This document shows positions 41,436 through 51,196 of a stretch of 64,000 bases of DNA, one piece after another. The stretch spans positions 1 to 64,000 of the forward strand of contig NZ_VWSG01000007.1 in NCBI RefSeq assembly GCF_008629655.1. Reading direction: 5' to 3'. Each line of letters begins with the position of its first letter. The first letter of the stretch is position 1. The DNA is from Paenimyroides baculatum. Its GTDB lineage: Bacteria; Bacteroidota; Bacteroidia; Flavobacteriales; Flavobacteriaceae. A program made the translations under genes and the position numbers. Below the pieces are notes generated by a model that did no database searches, was not told where the DNA came from, and was given only the letters and a program-made list of their open reading frames with translations.

Positions 41436-42578
41436 TTATTTCAACGCCTGTTCAATATCGGCAATTAAATCTTCAATATCTTCTACACCAACGCTTAAAC
41501 GCACCATATCGTCGGTAACGCCGATTTCTGCACGTTTTTCAGCTGGGATTGATGCATGTGTCATCAACGCCGGATGATTCGCTAACGATTCAACTCCACC
41601 TAACGATTCTGCCAAAGTAAACACTTTTAATTTCTCTAAAAACGAAATAGCATCGGCTTTTGTACCCGATTTAAACGTAAGTGAAACCATTCCGCCAAAA
41701 CCTTTAGGCATTTGCTTTTTAGCCAAATCATGTTGCGGATGCGATGCCAAACCAGGATACAACACTTTATCAATTAGCGGATGTTGCTCTAAAAACTCCG
41801 CTACTTTTTGTCCATTAAAACAATGACGTTCCACACGTAAATGCAAGGTTTTAATTCCGCGCAAAACCAAGAAACATTCTTGCGGTCCCAAAGTTGCACC
41901 CGTTGCAAATTGTGTAAAATGAAGTTGTTTTCCTAATTCTTCGTCTTTAATAATCAAGGCTCCGGCAATGACATCTGAATGTCCGCCTAAATATTTTGTA
42001 GCAGAATGCATAACGATATCAGCACCCAAATCTAACGGTTTTTGTAAATACGGAGTTGCAAATGTATTATCAACCGCAAATAATAAATTGTGCTTTTTGG
42101 TAATGGTTGCAATCGCTTCGATATCTGCCAGTTTCATTAACGGATTTGTTGGTGTTTCAATCCAAACTAATTTAGTTTTATCGTTAATCTTCGATTGAAA
42201 CAACTCTAAATCGTTCATATCGATAAAATGAAACTTAATACCTAAATCCTGATAAAATCGAGTAAATAATCTATACGTTCCACCATATAAATCGTCCATC
42301 GCAATTACTTCATCGTTCGGTTTCAACAAGCGCATAACGCAATCAATGGCAGCCAAACCAGACGAAAATGCCAAACCGCGCGCGCCGTTTTCAATACTTT
42401 CTAAAGCATGCTCTAAAGCAGTACGTGTAGGATTGTCGGCACGGCTGTATTCGTATCCAGTATGGACGCCCGGACTTGTTTGTGCAAAGGTTGATGTATG
42501 ATAAACCGGCGGCATTACCGCACCTGTCGATGGGTCGTGATGCTGCCCGCCGTGTATAACTTTGGTGTTGAATTTCAT
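41436..42578 (-). CDS. Cystathionine gamma-synthase/lyase-type PLP enzyme
   Basis: A 380-residue member of the Cys/Met-metabolism PLP family. The PLP-binding lysine is in SATKYLGGHSDVIAG, and the conserved substrate-site residues YEYSRADNPT and GVESL are present. It catalyses gamma-replacement or gamma-elimination on homoserine derivatives or cystathionine. Synthase and lyase cannot be told apart from this sequence alone. No SAM riboswitch could be seen in its short leader. Confidence 0.92.
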   Translation of the reverse strand: MKFNTKVIHGGQHHDPSTGAVMPPVYHTSTFAQTSPGVHTGYEYSRADNPTRTALEHALESIENGARGLAFSSGLAAIDCVMRLLKPNDEVIAMDDLYGGTYRLFTRFYQDLGIKFHFIDMNDLELFQSKINDKTKLVWIETPTNPLMKLADIEAIATITKKHNLLFAVDNTFATPYLQKPLDLGADIVMHSATKYLGGHSDVIAGALIIKDEELGKQLHFTQFATGATLGPQECFLVLRGIKTLHLRVERHCFNGQKVAEFLEQHPLIDKVLYPGLASHPQHDLAKKQMPKGFGGMVSLTFKSGTKADAISFLEKLKVFTLAESLGGVESLANHPALMTHASIPAEKRAEIGVTDDMVRLSVGVEDIEDLIADIEQALK

Positions 42579-42604
42579 AATTTTTAGACTTTAAAAAATA
42601 TGAG

Positions 42605-42612
42605 CAAAGATA
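42605..42612 (-). promoter_or_regulatory. Putative -7 box for the PLP-enzyme gene
   Basis: The minus strand reads TATCTTTG, matching TAnnTTTG, 26 bases before the start codon. Confidence 0.4.
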
Positions 42613-42636
42613 CCACTTAAAACCGACTAAAATTTA

Positions 42637-42644
42637 TAGATTTG
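42637..42644 (+). promoter_or_regulatory. Putative -7 box for the envelope operon
   Basis: TAGATTTG matches TAnnTTTG, 25 bases before the DUF3298 lipoprotein gene. It has the same eight bases as the feoA and TonB-receptor boxes but is not inside a palindrome. Confidence 0.45.
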
Positions 42645-42669
42645 CTTAAAATTAGAGGCACTGTTTTTA

Positions 42670-43425
42670 ATGATAAAATATTTACTATTTATTTGTTTAT
42701 CAGTAGGTTTTGTAAGCTGTAAGAAGGAAATTCCGTTGCAGATTACTACTAAAACCTACGATCTTAAATCGGATTTGGACTGTACGGCGGGCAATTGCAC
42801 GTATGTTCATTTTGAAATTCCATTTGTATCGGGTAACGACGCGGTTTCAAAATCTATGAACAATCGTTTTTTTAAGTTTGTTCAAAGCATTGTAGCTCTT
42901 CAAAACGATAAAAAAACCAGTTCGTACGATACACTGGCATTAAATTTTATTCATAATTATAACGAAGTTTACAGAACCTATCCGGATCATGCTGTTGCTT
43001 GGGAAGCCAATTTTAAGGTAAACCATAAAGAGGTATCGCCTAAAGTTTATCAGGTAGTTTGGGATTATTATATTTTTACGGGCGGTGCACACGGAATGCA
43101 GGCTTCAAAGGTTTTTTTGTTTGATTTATCAACGGGAGATACCATTCCGACCAAAGATCTGTTCATCAATTTTGAAGGATTTAAACAGTATGCAGAAACC
43201 GAATTTAAAAAGCAATTGAATATTTCAAGCAGTTTGAACGATGCCGGATTTACTTTTGAAAAAAATCAGTTTAAATTGCCCGAAAACTTTTACGAAACCA
43301 CAAACGAATGGATTTTATATTACAATACGTACGAAATTGCGCCGTATGTACAAGGATCAACCATAATAAAACTGCCTAAACAACAAGTAGAACGTTTTTT
43401 AAACCCACTTTACTTTAAAAATTAA
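42670..43425 (+). CDS. DUF4163/DUF3298-type lipoprotein
   Basis: The 251-residue product has a lipobox ending VSC (Cys at 17), then a DUF4163-like region (about 20-115) and a DUF3298 domain (about 120-245, with FTGGAHG). Related domains occur in periplasmic proteins near peptidoglycan deacetylases. The gene is the first of a run of envelope genes in the same direction, and the flippase begins five bases later. Confidence 0.85.
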   Translation: MIKYLLFICLSVGFVSCKKEIPLQITTKTYDLKSDLDCTAGNCTYVHFEIPFVSGNDAVSKSMNNRFFKFVQSIVALQNDKKTSSYDTLALNFIHNYNEVYRTYPDHAVAWEANFKVNHKEVSPKVYQVVWDYYIFTGGAHGMQASKVFLFDLSTGDTIPTKDLFINFEGFKQYAETEFKKQLNISSSLNDAGFTFEKNQFKLPENFYETTNEWILYYNTYEIAPYVQGSTIIKLPKQQVERFLNPLYFKN

Positions 43426-43430
43426 TTATT

Positions 43431-44900
43431 TTGAGCGTTTATAAAAATCTGTTTAAAACCACTTTAATCTACGGAATAGCTACGGTTGTTCCTAAAATGA
43501 TTGGTTTTTTCATGACACCGTTTCATACTAAATGGCTGCCTGTTGGAGCATATTCAGACTACACGTTAATTTTTTCGTGGATGATGTTTTTCAATGTGGT
43601 ACTTTCTTTTGGAATGGAAACGGCTTTTTTTCGCTTTTATAACAAACAAGAAAATAAAAACGAGGTTATTAATAACACTTTGTGGTTTTTAATTGCCGTT
43701 TGTGCTATTTTTTTAGGAGGGATTTATCTTTTTAAAGATATTATAGATGCTTACTTTGGAATTCCGCCAATTGTTGTTAGTTTTCTTATCTGGATTTTGG
43801 TTTTAGATACCTTGGTTGTAATTCCGTTTGCAGTATTAAGAGCCCAGCAACGACCGATAAAATACAGCTTTTTAAAAATTTTGAATGTTGCTGTTAACGC
43901 AGGTATTTCAATTGTTTTATTATATTTAATTCCTACTTATTTAGAGCAAAATCCGGCAAGTGAAATATCAAATTATTTTATTCCTCATTTTGAAGTAGGT
44001 TATCTGTTTATTTCAAACTTAATCGCAAGTGCTTTAGTTTTAATACTGCTTTCTAACTATTATCGAAATTTAAATCCAAAATTCAATAAAGTTTTATGGA
44101 AGGATATGATTATCTACAGTTTTCCGGTAATGATTGCAGGTTTGGCTTTTGTAGTGAATGAAACATTTGATAAAGTTTTTTTAAAAGAATTACTGCCCGA
44201 AAGTTTTAAAGGGCTTGGTTTGGCAAGTTATGGTGCCATCTATAAAATTGGTGTTTTTATGGTTTTATTTAGAACAGCCTATTCTATGGGAATTGAACCT
44301 TTCTTTTTTAGTTATGCCAAAAACGATGATGCACCTGTAAAATATGCTACAATAACAAAATACTTTATTATTTTTGGAAGCTTGGCTATGTTGATCATTG
44401 TAGTTCTTGCCGATTTTATTAAACCATTTTATATACCCGAACAAAAGTATTGGATTGCAATGGAAATTGTTCCATACATTATTTTAGCAAACCTTATGTT
44501 GGGTATTTACACTAATTTATCAGTTTGGTACAAAATTCAAGACAAAACAAAAATCGGAGCATATATTTCGGTTTTCGGAGCAATTGTAACAGTAGTTTTA
44601 AATTACATCTTAATTCCAAAAATCGGTTTAATCGGATCTGCCATAACAACATTAGCAGCGTATGCAACAATGATGCTTATTTCGTTTGTGTTGGGGCAAA
44701 AATCGTATCCAATTCCTTATGATAAAAAAGCAATTGCGCTTTATTTAGGAACTGCCGTTTTGTTTTCTTTTGGATACTTTTACAATTTCAGAGAGAATTA
44801 TTTCGTTGGAATAACATTCATTCTTATATTCGTAGCATTGATTTATTACAACGAAAAAGTAATGATTCAACGCATATTAAAATCTGTTTTAAAAAAATGA
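43431..44900 (+). CDS. Polysaccharide flippase of the MOP superfamily (Wzx-like)
   Basis: A 489-residue inner membrane protein with about 12-14 hydrophobic helices and the MOP-type start [20 protein letters not shown]. It probably moves lipid-linked sugars across the inner membrane. The start is a TTG at 43431. The next ATG would remove a conserved part of the first helix. The end overlaps dut by four bases (ATGA). Confidence 0.9.
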   Translation: MSVYKNLFKTTLIYGIATVVPKMIGFFMTPFHTKWLPVGAYSDYTLIFSWMMFFNVVLSFGMETAFFRFYNKQENKNEVINNTLWFLIAVCAIFLGGIYLFKDIIDAYFGIPPIVVSFLIWILVLDTLVVIPFAVLRAQQRPIKYSFLKILNVAVNAGISIVLLYLIPTYLEQNPASEISNYFIPHFEVGYLFISNLIASALVLILLSNYYRNLNPKFNKVLWKDMIIYSFPVMIAGLAFVVNETFDKVFLKELLPESFKGLGLASYGAIYKIGVFMVLFRTAYSMGIEPFFFSYAKNDDAPVKYATITKYFIIFGSLAMLIIVVLADFIKPFYIPEQKYWIAMEIVPYIILANLMLGIYTNLSVWYKIQDKTKIGAYISVFGAIVTVVLNYILIPKIGLIGSAITTLAAYATMMLISFVLGQKSYPIPYDKKAIALYLGTAVLFSFGYFYNFRENYFVGITFILIFVALIYYNEKVMIQRILKSVLKK

Positions 44901-45331
44901 AAATAAATATTATCAACAAATCGCAACATGCTTTGCCAAGCTACGAAACTATTGCTTCGGCAGGTATGGATCTGCGTGCAAACCTAACACAGCCAATCGT
45001 TATCGAGCCTATGGAGCGTGCATTGATACCAACAGGTTTGTTCATGGAATTGCCAATTGGTTACGAAGCACAAGTGCGTCCGCGCAGTGGTTTGGCATTA
45101 AAAAAAGGAATCACCTGTTTAAATTCACCCGGAACAATCGATGCTGATTACCGTGGCGAAGTCGGTGTTATTTTAGCTAACTTATCAAAAGAAACCTTTG
45201 TGGTAGAAAACGGCGAACGCATTGCACAAATGGTGATTGCAAAGCACGAACGTGCCGAATGGGTTGAAGCAGAAGAATTATCAACAACAGAACGCGGTGC
45301 AGGCGGATTTGGCAGCACCGGTGTAAAATAA
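44897..45331 (+). CDS. dut: dUTP diphosphatase
   Basis: A 144-residue trimeric dUTPase with all five motifs visible, including [25 protein letters not shown] and the C-terminal GAGGFGSTG. It removes dUTP to prevent uracil incorporation. It overlaps the flippase gene by four bases and is 16 bases from the nucleotidyltransferase gene, a grouping common in Flavobacteriia. Confidence 0.97.
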   Translation: MKINIINKSQHALPSYETIASAGMDLRANLTQPIVIEPMERALIPTGLFMELPIGYEAQVRPRSGLALKKGITCLNSPGTIDADYRGEVGVILANLSKETFVVENGERIAQMVIAKHERAEWVEAEELSTTERGAGGFGSTGVK

Positions 45332-45347
45332 AATCAGAAAAAAGAAA

Positions 45348-46358
45348 ATGAAAATAATCGTACCAATGGCAGGTCGTGGTTCACGCTTGCGTCCACATAC
45401 ATTAACAACTCCAAAACCATTAATTCCAATTGCAGGTAAACCGATCGTTCACCGTTTGGTAGAAGATATTGCTAAAGTAATTAATCAACCAATCGATGAA
45501 ATTGCATTCATTATTCACGAAAGTTTCGGTAAAAACGTAGAGAAAGATTTAGTTGCTATTGCAGAAAAATTGGGAGGTAAAGGAACTATTTGTTATCAAA
45601 ACGAAGCATTGGGAACAGCGCATGCCATTTTGTGTGCTAAAGAAAGTATGCAAGGACCAATTGTGGTTGCTTATGCTGATACTTTGTTCCGTGCCGATTT
45701 TACATTAGATGCTTCAGCCGATTCTGTTATCTGGGTTAAAGCTGTAGAAGATCCATCGGCGTTTGGAGTAGTTCAATTGAACGATAAAAACGAGATTGTT
45801 GATTTTGTTGAAAAACCGACAGAATTTGTTTCTGATTTAGCAATTATTGGAATTTATTTCTTTAAATCTGCCGAAAATTTACGAAGCGAATTAGAATATC
45901 TTTTAGATAATAAAATTGAAAAAGGCGGCGAGTATCAGTTAACCGATGCGTTGGAAAACATGAAACAGAAAGGTTTGCGTTTTGTTCCGGGTAAAGTTGA
46001 TGAATGGATGGATTGCGGAAACAAAAACGTAACGGTTGATACCAATAACCGTATGTTGAACTTTTTACATATCGATAATGAAAACCTTGTAGCATCAACA
46101 GCTGTTTTAGAAAATTCTACCATTATCCCGCCGTGTTATATTGGCGAGAATGTAGTGCTTAAAAACGCAACGGTGGGGCCAAATGTTTCTTTGGGCGATA
46201 ATTCTAAAGTTGAAAACGCTACGATTAAAAACAGTCTGATACAAACCAACGCCACCGTAAAAAATGCCGATTTAGACAATGCAATGATTGGTAATTTTGC
46301 AAGCTTTAACGGTAAGTTTACCAACATAAGTATAGGCGATTACAGTGTGTTAGAATAA
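45348..46358 (+). CDS. Sugar nucleotidyltransferase with left-handed beta-helix
   Basis: A 336-residue protein with an N-terminal nucleotidyltransferase domain (GRGSRLRPHTLTTPKPLIPI at residues 9-28, AYADTLF further on). A C-terminal hexapeptide beta-helix (about 245-330) follows. It joins a sugar phosphate to a nucleotide to form an activated sugar for envelope glycans. Glucose-1-phosphate and mannose-1-phosphate are both possible. Its position next to the flippase fits polysaccharide synthesis. Confidence 0.9.
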   Translation: MKIIVPMAGRGSRLRPHTLTTPKPLIPIAGKPIVHRLVEDIAKVINQPIDEIAFIIHESFGKNVEKDLVAIAEKLGGKGTICYQNEALGTAHAILCAKESMQGPIVVAYADTLFRADFTLDASADSVIWVKAVEDPSAFGVVQLNDKNEIVDFVEKPTEFVSDLAIIGIYFFKSAENLRSELEYLLDNKIEKGGEYQLTDALENMKQKGLRFVPGKVDEWMDCGNKNVTVDTNNRMLNFLHIDNENLVASTAVLENSTIIPPCYIGENVVLKNATVGPNVSLGDNSKVENATIKNSLIQTNATVKNADLDNAMIGNFASFNGKFTNISIGDYSVLE

Positions 46359-46362
46359 TCAT

Positions 46363-46390
46363 AAAAAAATCCGTGTTCGCGGATTTTTTT
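46363..46390 (+). terminator. Terminator after the nucleotidyltransferase gene
   Basis: The stem AAAAAAATCCG/CGGATTTTTTT ends in a T-run and separates the flippase-dut-nucleotidyltransferase unit from the DUF4292 gene. Confidence 0.85.
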
Positions 46391-46416
46391 GTTTCTTTAT
46401 AGTTTTAATTTCAAGA

Positions 46417-47232
46417 ATGAAACAATTTTTTATCATATTAAGTATTGCTCTTTTTGCGGTTTCCTGTAAATCGTCAAAGAAAAATACGTCTGCGCCGGAA
46501 AATCAAACCGAAAATACTGCAGAAACTATTATCGTAGAACCAAAACCCGAAAACACTTCAAAAAAAGCAAATAAGAAAGCTGTTACCGAAATCGCCATTA
46601 ATCATTATGCCTTGTTTAACGATTTTAATACGTTAAGCATTACTGCCGATGTTGATTATAAAGATAAAAACATGGATCAGTCGCCACGAGCGGATATCAA
46701 AATAGAAAAAAACAAGCAGATCTTAATTTCTGTAAAAATGTTCGGAATTACAGGTGCCAAGGTTTATTTAACTCCAGAACGAGCAAGCTATTACGAAATT
46801 GTGAACGGTACACATTACGATGGCAACTATAAATTTATTAAAGACTTTTTAGGAACCGAAGTAACTTACGAAAACGTTGAAAACTTGTTGTTAGGTAAGG
46901 CTTTTTACGATTTAAACACCAACGATTATCAAAAAATAAAAAGCAATGAATTAGAGTTAAGACTGAACCAATTCTTAATGCGTTTGGTTTTAGGATCTAA
47001 AAATCAGGTGTCATCAACAGAAGTTACCGAAGATAACGTTGCCGATAAACTGGTTATTCAATATCCGTCGTATCAGTCAAGCGAGAACATCTATCTCCCT
47101 AAAGAAATAAAAATTCACGCAATGCGCAAAGACGATGTACAAATCAGGATCGATTACAAAAAAGTTTCGGTAAATCAATCAGTTGATTTTAAATATAAAA
47201 TACCAAGTGGTTCCAAAGCAATAAAAATTTAG
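46417..47232 (+). CDS. DUF4292 lipoprotein
   Basis: The 271-residue product has a lipobox ending VSC (Cys at 17), a Glu/Lys/Asn-rich tether to about residue 60, then a LolA/LolB-like strand-rich domain matching DUF4292 (FNTLSITADVDYKDK, ISVKMFGITGAKVYL). It probably binds lipid or lipoprotein in the periplasm, which is inference from fold similarity. It is followed by the EnvC-like gene in a conserved flavobacterial order. Confidence 0.85.
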   Translation: MKQFFIILSIALFAVSCKSSKKNTSAPENQTENTAETIIVEPKPENTSKKANKKAVTEIAINHYALFNDFNTLSITADVDYKDKNMDQSPRADIKIEKNKQILISVKMFGITGAKVYLTPERASYYEIVNGTHYDGNYKFIKDFLGTEVTYENVENLLLGKAFYDLNTNDYQKIKSNELELRLNQFLMRLVLGSKNQVSSTEVTEDNVADKLVIQYPSYQSSENIYLPKEIKIHAMRKDDVQIRIDYKKVSVNQSVDFKYKIPSGSKAIKI

Positions 47233-47233
47233 T

Positions 47234-47241
47234 TATTTTTG
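47234..47241 (+). promoter_or_regulatory. Putative -7 box for the EnvC-like gene
   Basis: TATTTTTG matches TAnnTTTG, 16 bases before the start codon. Confidence 0.35.
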
Positions 47242-47257
47242 AACAAAATTCAAAGTA

Positions 47258-48550
47258 ATGCATCGCATTTTATCAATCATACTATTATTATTTTCCGTTA
47301 ATACATTCGCGCAACAAGATTACGAAGCACAACAACGTAAGCTGGAAGAGCGTAAAGCCGAGATTTTAAAAGAAATCAAAGAATTTCAAACCTTGCTTAA
47401 CACCAATAAAAAGCAGGAACGCAATATTTTGGCAGAATTAAACGAGCAAAACAAGAAAATAAAACTTCAAACCGAATTAATCAATAATTCGCAAAAACAG
47501 ATACGAACTTTATCTAACGATATTTACGTAAACACACTGGCATCAAACAAATTAAGACGCGAATTAGGTGTTTTAAAAGATGATTATGCTAAAACCATCG
47601 TAAAATCGTACAAATCTCGATCGGAACAAAACAGAATTATGTTCATTTTATCGAGTAACAACTTCTTGCAAGCCTACAAACGTATGCAGTATATTAAGCA
47701 ATATGCGAAATACCGTAAATCTCAAGGTGATGAAATTCGATCAAAATTTGAAGAATTAGAACGCATTTCTGCCCACATGGAATCGCAGAAAAACAAACAG
47801 CAAAAGGTTGAAAACGATCAACAAAGCCAGCGTAAAGAATTAGAGGTTGAAAAAGGCAAACAAACCGAATTAATGAGCTTGGTTAAAAAAGACAGCAAAA
47901 AATTCAGCTCTCAAATTAAGACCAAACAGCAGGAAACCAAAAAGATCGACCAGCAGATTAAAGCGATTATTAAAAAGATAATTGAAGAAGAAAACCGTAA
48001 GCGTCGTGAAGAAGAAGCGCGAAGAAAACGCGAAGAGGAAGCTAGAAACGCAAAATCGGGTACCAAAACAACATCAAAACCAACGGTTACAACAACAAGC
48101 GCTGCCGGTAAATTTGATATGACGCCTGAAGAAAAAGCTTTGGCAACAAGTTTTAGCAATAATCGCGGACGTTTGCCTTGGCCGGTTGAAAAAGGATATA
48201 TTTCATCGCGTTACGGAACGGTTAAACATCCGGAATACGATATTGAATACGAAAACCACGGAATTGAAATCAGCACCGAAAAAGGATCTACTGTTCGCAG
48301 TGTATTTGAGGGTGAAGTTTCACAGGTTCAGGTAATCGGAAATTCGCGCACGGTATTCATTCGTCATGGAGAATATATTTCGGTGTATCAAAATCTGGCA
48401 TCGGTAAGTGTATCAAAAGGACAAAAAGTATCAACCAAACAAAAAATTGGAACCGTTGGAACCAATTTTGAAGGTGTATCGGTTTTAAAATTCCTTATTA
48501 CCAAAAACAGTGATTACAACAACCCGCAATCGTGGTTAAGCGCTAAATAA
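47258..48550 (+). CDS. EnvC-like murein hydrolase activator (coiled coil plus LytM domain)
   Basis: The 430-residue product has a signal peptide (1-19), long coiled coils (about 22-115 and 165-265) and a C-terminal M23/LytM domain (about 310-425). The M23 zinc and catalytic residues are degenerate: the usual HxxxD reads NHGIE and the HxH reads RHG. This is as in E. coli EnvC, which activates amidases rather than cutting peptidoglycan. It probably controls daughter-cell separation. The amidase partner is not in the window. Confidence 0.88.
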   Translation: MHRILSIILLLFSVNTFAQQDYEAQQRKLEERKAEILKEIKEFQTLLNTNKKQERNILAELNEQNKKIKLQTELINNSQKQIRTLSNDIYVNTLASNKLRRELGVLKDDYAKTIVKSYKSRSEQNRIMFILSSNNFLQAYKRMQYIKQYAKYRKSQGDEIRSKFEELERISAHMESQKNKQQKVENDQQSQRKELEVEKGKQTELMSLVKKDSKKFSSQIKTKQQETKKIDQQIKAIIKKIIEEENRKRREEEARRKREEEARNAKSGTKTTSKPTVTTTSAAGKFDMTPEEKALATSFSNNRGRLPWPVEKGYISSRYGTVKHPEYDIEYENHGIEISTEKGSTVRSVFEGEVSQVQVIGNSRTVFIRHGEYISVYQNLASVSVSKGQKVSTKQKIGTVGTNFEGVSVLKFLITKNSDYNNPQSWLSAK

Positions 48551-48552
48551 TT

Positions 48553-49086
48553 ATGGAAATGAAGAAACCTTTTAATTTAAAAAATTGGATCGATGAAAAC
48601 AGAGGGTTACTAAAACCGCCTGTTGGCAACAAGAATATTTACACGGAATCGGGCGATTTTATTGTAATGGTTGTAGGCGGACCAAATGCCCGTAAAGATT
48701 ATCATTACAACGAAACCGACGAGTTCTTTTTTCAGTTAGAAGGAAGTATTTCAGTAGCAGTTCAAACCGAAAATGGTAAGGAAGTAATGCAGTTGAATGC
48801 TGGCGATGTATTTCTTTTACCAGCTCAAACACCGCATTCGCCAATTAGAACAGAAGGATCGGTTGGCTTGGTTGTTGAAATGAAACGCGCTAATGCTGAT
48901 GCTAAAGATGGATTGCTTTGGTTCTGCGAAAACTGTAACGAGAAACTATACGAAGTATATTTTCCGTTAGAAAATATCGAAACCGATTTTCTGCCTCATT
49001 TTAGACATTTCTATTCTTCGGAAGATTTGCGTACCTGCAAAAAATGCGGAACGGTTATGGAAGCAGACAATCGCTTTATTGGTTAA
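48553..49086 (+). CDS. 3-hydroxyanthranilate 3,4-dioxygenase
   Basis: A 177-residue cupin that opens the ring of 3-hydroxyanthranilate in the kynurenine route to quinolinate. The iron ligands are His51, Glu57 and His95, and the substrate-binding arginines Arg47 and Arg99 are in place. The C terminus has a second, rubredoxin-like metal site of four cysteines (CENC at 125-128 and CKKC at 162-165), as in bacterial enzymes of this family. A downstream ALDH gene may take a later semialdehyde, but its group suggests lysine breakdown instead. Confidence 0.95.
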   Translation: MEMKKPFNLKNWIDENRGLLKPPVGNKNIYTESGDFIVMVVGGPNARKDYHYNETDEFFFQLEGSISVAVQTENGKEVMQLNAGDVFLLPAQTPHSPIRTEGSVGLVVEMKRANADAKDGLLWFCENCNEKLYEVYFPLENIETDFLPHFRHFYSSEDLRTCKKCGTVMEADNRFIG

Positions 49087-49148
49087 TTTATACAATTTCA
49101 GCATCTTACAAAAAATATATAAAAACAAAATATTATCATAAAAAAGCA

Positions 49149-50669
49149 ATGAAAACAATTTTATCGCAATTAGGCTTAAACAATACAAACCTGGGTTCAT
49201 CAACAGGAACACAGTGGTTTGCAAACGGATCAGAGATTTCATCATACACACCGGTAAACGGTTCGTTAATCGGTACGGTTCAAACATCATCAAACAGTGA
49301 TTACGAAAAAGTAATGAGTACTGCCGAAAAAGCTTTTAAAGAATGGAGATTAGTCCCTGCACCAAAACGTGGCGAAATTGTACGTCAGGTTGGTGATGCA
49401 TTACGCGAAAACAAAGATGCTTTAGGTAAATTGGTTTCGTACGAAATGGGTAAAAGCTTACAAGAAGGTTTAGGAGAGGTTCAGGAAATGATCGATATCT
49501 GTGACTTCGCGGTAGGTTTATCTCGCCAGTTATACGGTTTAACAATGCATTCAGAACGACCAATGCACCGCATGTATGAGCAGTATCATCCGCTTGGAAT
49601 TGTAGGAATTATTTCTGCATTTAACTTCCCGGTAGCTGTCTGGGCTTGGAATGCTGCTTTGGCTTGGGTTTGTGGTGATGTTTGTGTTTGGAAACCAAGT
49701 TCAAAAACACCATTATGTGCTATTGCATGTCAAAATATCATTTCTAAAGTATTCGAAAAAAACAATGTACCAGAAGGTGTTAGCTGTTTAGTTACAGGAA
49801 ATGCTTCGGGAGATTTAATGAACAACGACAAACGCGTACCGTTGGTTTCTTTTACAGGATCAACACGTATTGGTCGTCACGTATCAAAAACAGTTGCAGA
49901 ACGTTTTGGGAAAACTATTTTAGAATTGGGTGGAAACAACGCCATTATTGTATCAGAACATTCAGATTTAAGTATGGTATTGGTTGGTGCAGTTTTCGGA
50001 GCAGTAGGAACTGCCGGTCAACGTTGTACATCAACCCGTCGTTTAATTGTGCATGAAAGTGTGTACGACAAAACAATTGAAACATTGAAAAATGCTTACG
50101 GACAGTTGAGAATTGGCGATCCATTGGACGCTGCAAATCACGTTGGTCCGCTTATCGATACAAAAGCTGTTGAAGATTATTTAAAAGCAATTGAAAAAGC
50201 AAAAACCGAAGGCGGTAAAATAGTTGTTGATGGAGGTGTAGTTGAAGGTGCTGGTTACGAAAGTGGTTGTTACGTAAAACCATGTATTATTGAAGCTAAA
50301 AACGATTTCGAAATTGTTCAGGAAGAAACTTTTGCACCAATTTTATATGTAATGAAATACAGTACAATTGAAGAAGCTATTGATATGCAGAATAATGTTC
50401 CGCAAGGATTATCTTCGGCAATTTTTACAAATAATTTACGTGAAGCAGAATTGTTTTTATCGCAAGCTGGATCTGACTGTGGTATTGCAAACGTGAACAT
50501 TGGTACATCGGGTGCAGAAATTGGTGGAGCTTTTGGTGGTGAAAAAGAAACAGGCGGCGGACGTGAATCTGGTTCTGATGCTTGGAAAGTGTATATGCGC
50601 CGTCAAACAAACACCATTAATTACGGTACTGAATTGCCATTGGCACAAGGAATTAACTTTAATTTATAA
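49149..50669 (+). CDS. ALDH7-type aldehyde dehydrogenase (aminoadipate-semialdehyde dehydrogenase-like)
   Basis: The ATG at 49149 (MKTILSQLGL) is preferred over an upstream frame that overlaps the dioxygenase gene. The 506-residue product has the catalytic Cys in AGQRCTSTRR, the Glu in LELGGNN and the ALDH7 hallmark GIISAFNFPVAVWAWN. ALDH7 enzymes oxidise alpha-aminoadipic semialdehyde in lysine breakdown. The gene is 62 bases downstream of the 3-hydroxyanthranilate dioxygenase in the same direction, so a kynurenine-pathway substrate is also possible. Confidence 0.9.
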   Translation: MKTILSQLGLNNTNLGSSTGTQWFANGSEISSYTPVNGSLIGTVQTSSNSDYEKVMSTAEKAFKEWRLVPAPKRGEIVRQVGDALRENKDALGKLVSYEMGKSLQEGLGEVQEMIDICDFAVGLSRQLYGLTMHSERPMHRMYEQYHPLGIVGIISAFNFPVAVWAWNAALAWVCGDVCVWKPSSKTPLCAIACQNIISKVFEKNNVPEGVSCLVTGNASGDLMNNDKRVPLVSFTGSTRIGRHVSKTVAERFGKTILELGGNNAIIVSEHSDLSMVLVGAVFGAVGTAGQRCTSTRRLIVHESVYDKTIETLKNAYGQLRIGDPLDAANHVGPLIDTKAVEDYLKAIEKAKTEGGKIVVDGGVVEGAGYESGCYVKPCIIEAKNDFEIVQEETFAPILYVMKYSTIEEAIDMQNNVPQGLSSAIFTNNLREAELFLSQAGSDCGIANVNIGTSGAEIGGAFGGEKETGGGRESGSDAWKVYMRRQTNTINYGTELPLAQGINFNL

Positions 50670-50679
50670 AATACAGCAC

Positions 50680-51087
50680 ATGAAAAATTTATTTATAGCT
50701 GCAACAATGTTGTTATCGGTACAGTTTGTATCGGCACAATCAGCAGATTTTAAGAAGGATGTAGTAAATTACATTAAATTATCAGGTTCAGCATCACAAA
50801 TGACAACAGTTTTAGAACCTCTTTTAGATCAAATGTCTGCTGAAGATCGTACGGCATTTAATAAAGAACTTCAAGAAAAATTGCCAAGTTTATACGATAA
50901 GATGGCAGAATCATTAATGAAATTCTACACGCATGAAGATATCAAGAAAATGAATGAATTTTACAATTCACCTGTTGGAAAGAAAATTCAAGAAACTACT
51001 CCTAAAATTACCAAAGATTTACTTCAAATTGGTCAATCGTGGGGAATGTCTGAATTGCAACCAATCATAATGAAGTACATGCAATAA
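50680..51087 (+). CDS. DUF2059 secreted protein
   Basis: The ATG at 50680 gives a signal peptide ending VSAQ and a 135-residue helical protein. The DUF2059 core KFYTHEDIKKMNEFYNSPVG is clear at about residues 78-97. It is periplasmic and of unknown function. A terminator and a second, more divergent copy follow. Confidence 0.88.
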   Translation: MKNLFIAATMLLSVQFVSAQSADFKKDVVNYIKLSGSASQMTTVLEPLLDQMSAEDRTAFNKELQEKLPSLYDKMAESLMKFYTHEDIKKMNEFYNSPVGKKIQETTPKITKDLLQIGQSWGMSELQPIIMKYMQ

Positions 51088-51091
51088 TTAT

Positions 51092-51121
51092 AAAATCGAG
51101 GTTTAATAAACCTCGATTTTT
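51092..51121 (+). terminator. Terminator after the first DUF2059 gene
   Basis: The arms AAAATCGAGGTTT/AAACCTCGATTTT are followed by a T-rich stretch. Confidence 0.85.
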
Positions 51122-51196
51122 GTTGTAATAATGTTAATCAATAACATTAAAATGAAAAATAATTGTAATTTAGATGTCTATTTTAAATAAAAAATT

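Noticed and set aside
42579..42669. SAM riboswitch upstream of the PLP enzyme
   Set aside because: The gap is only 91 bases, shared by two divergent promoters, and shows no conserved pairing that I can recognise.
49044..49148. Longer start for the ALDH7-type gene
   Set aside because: It overlaps the end of the dioxygenase gene, and the extra residues do not resemble an ALDH N-terminus.
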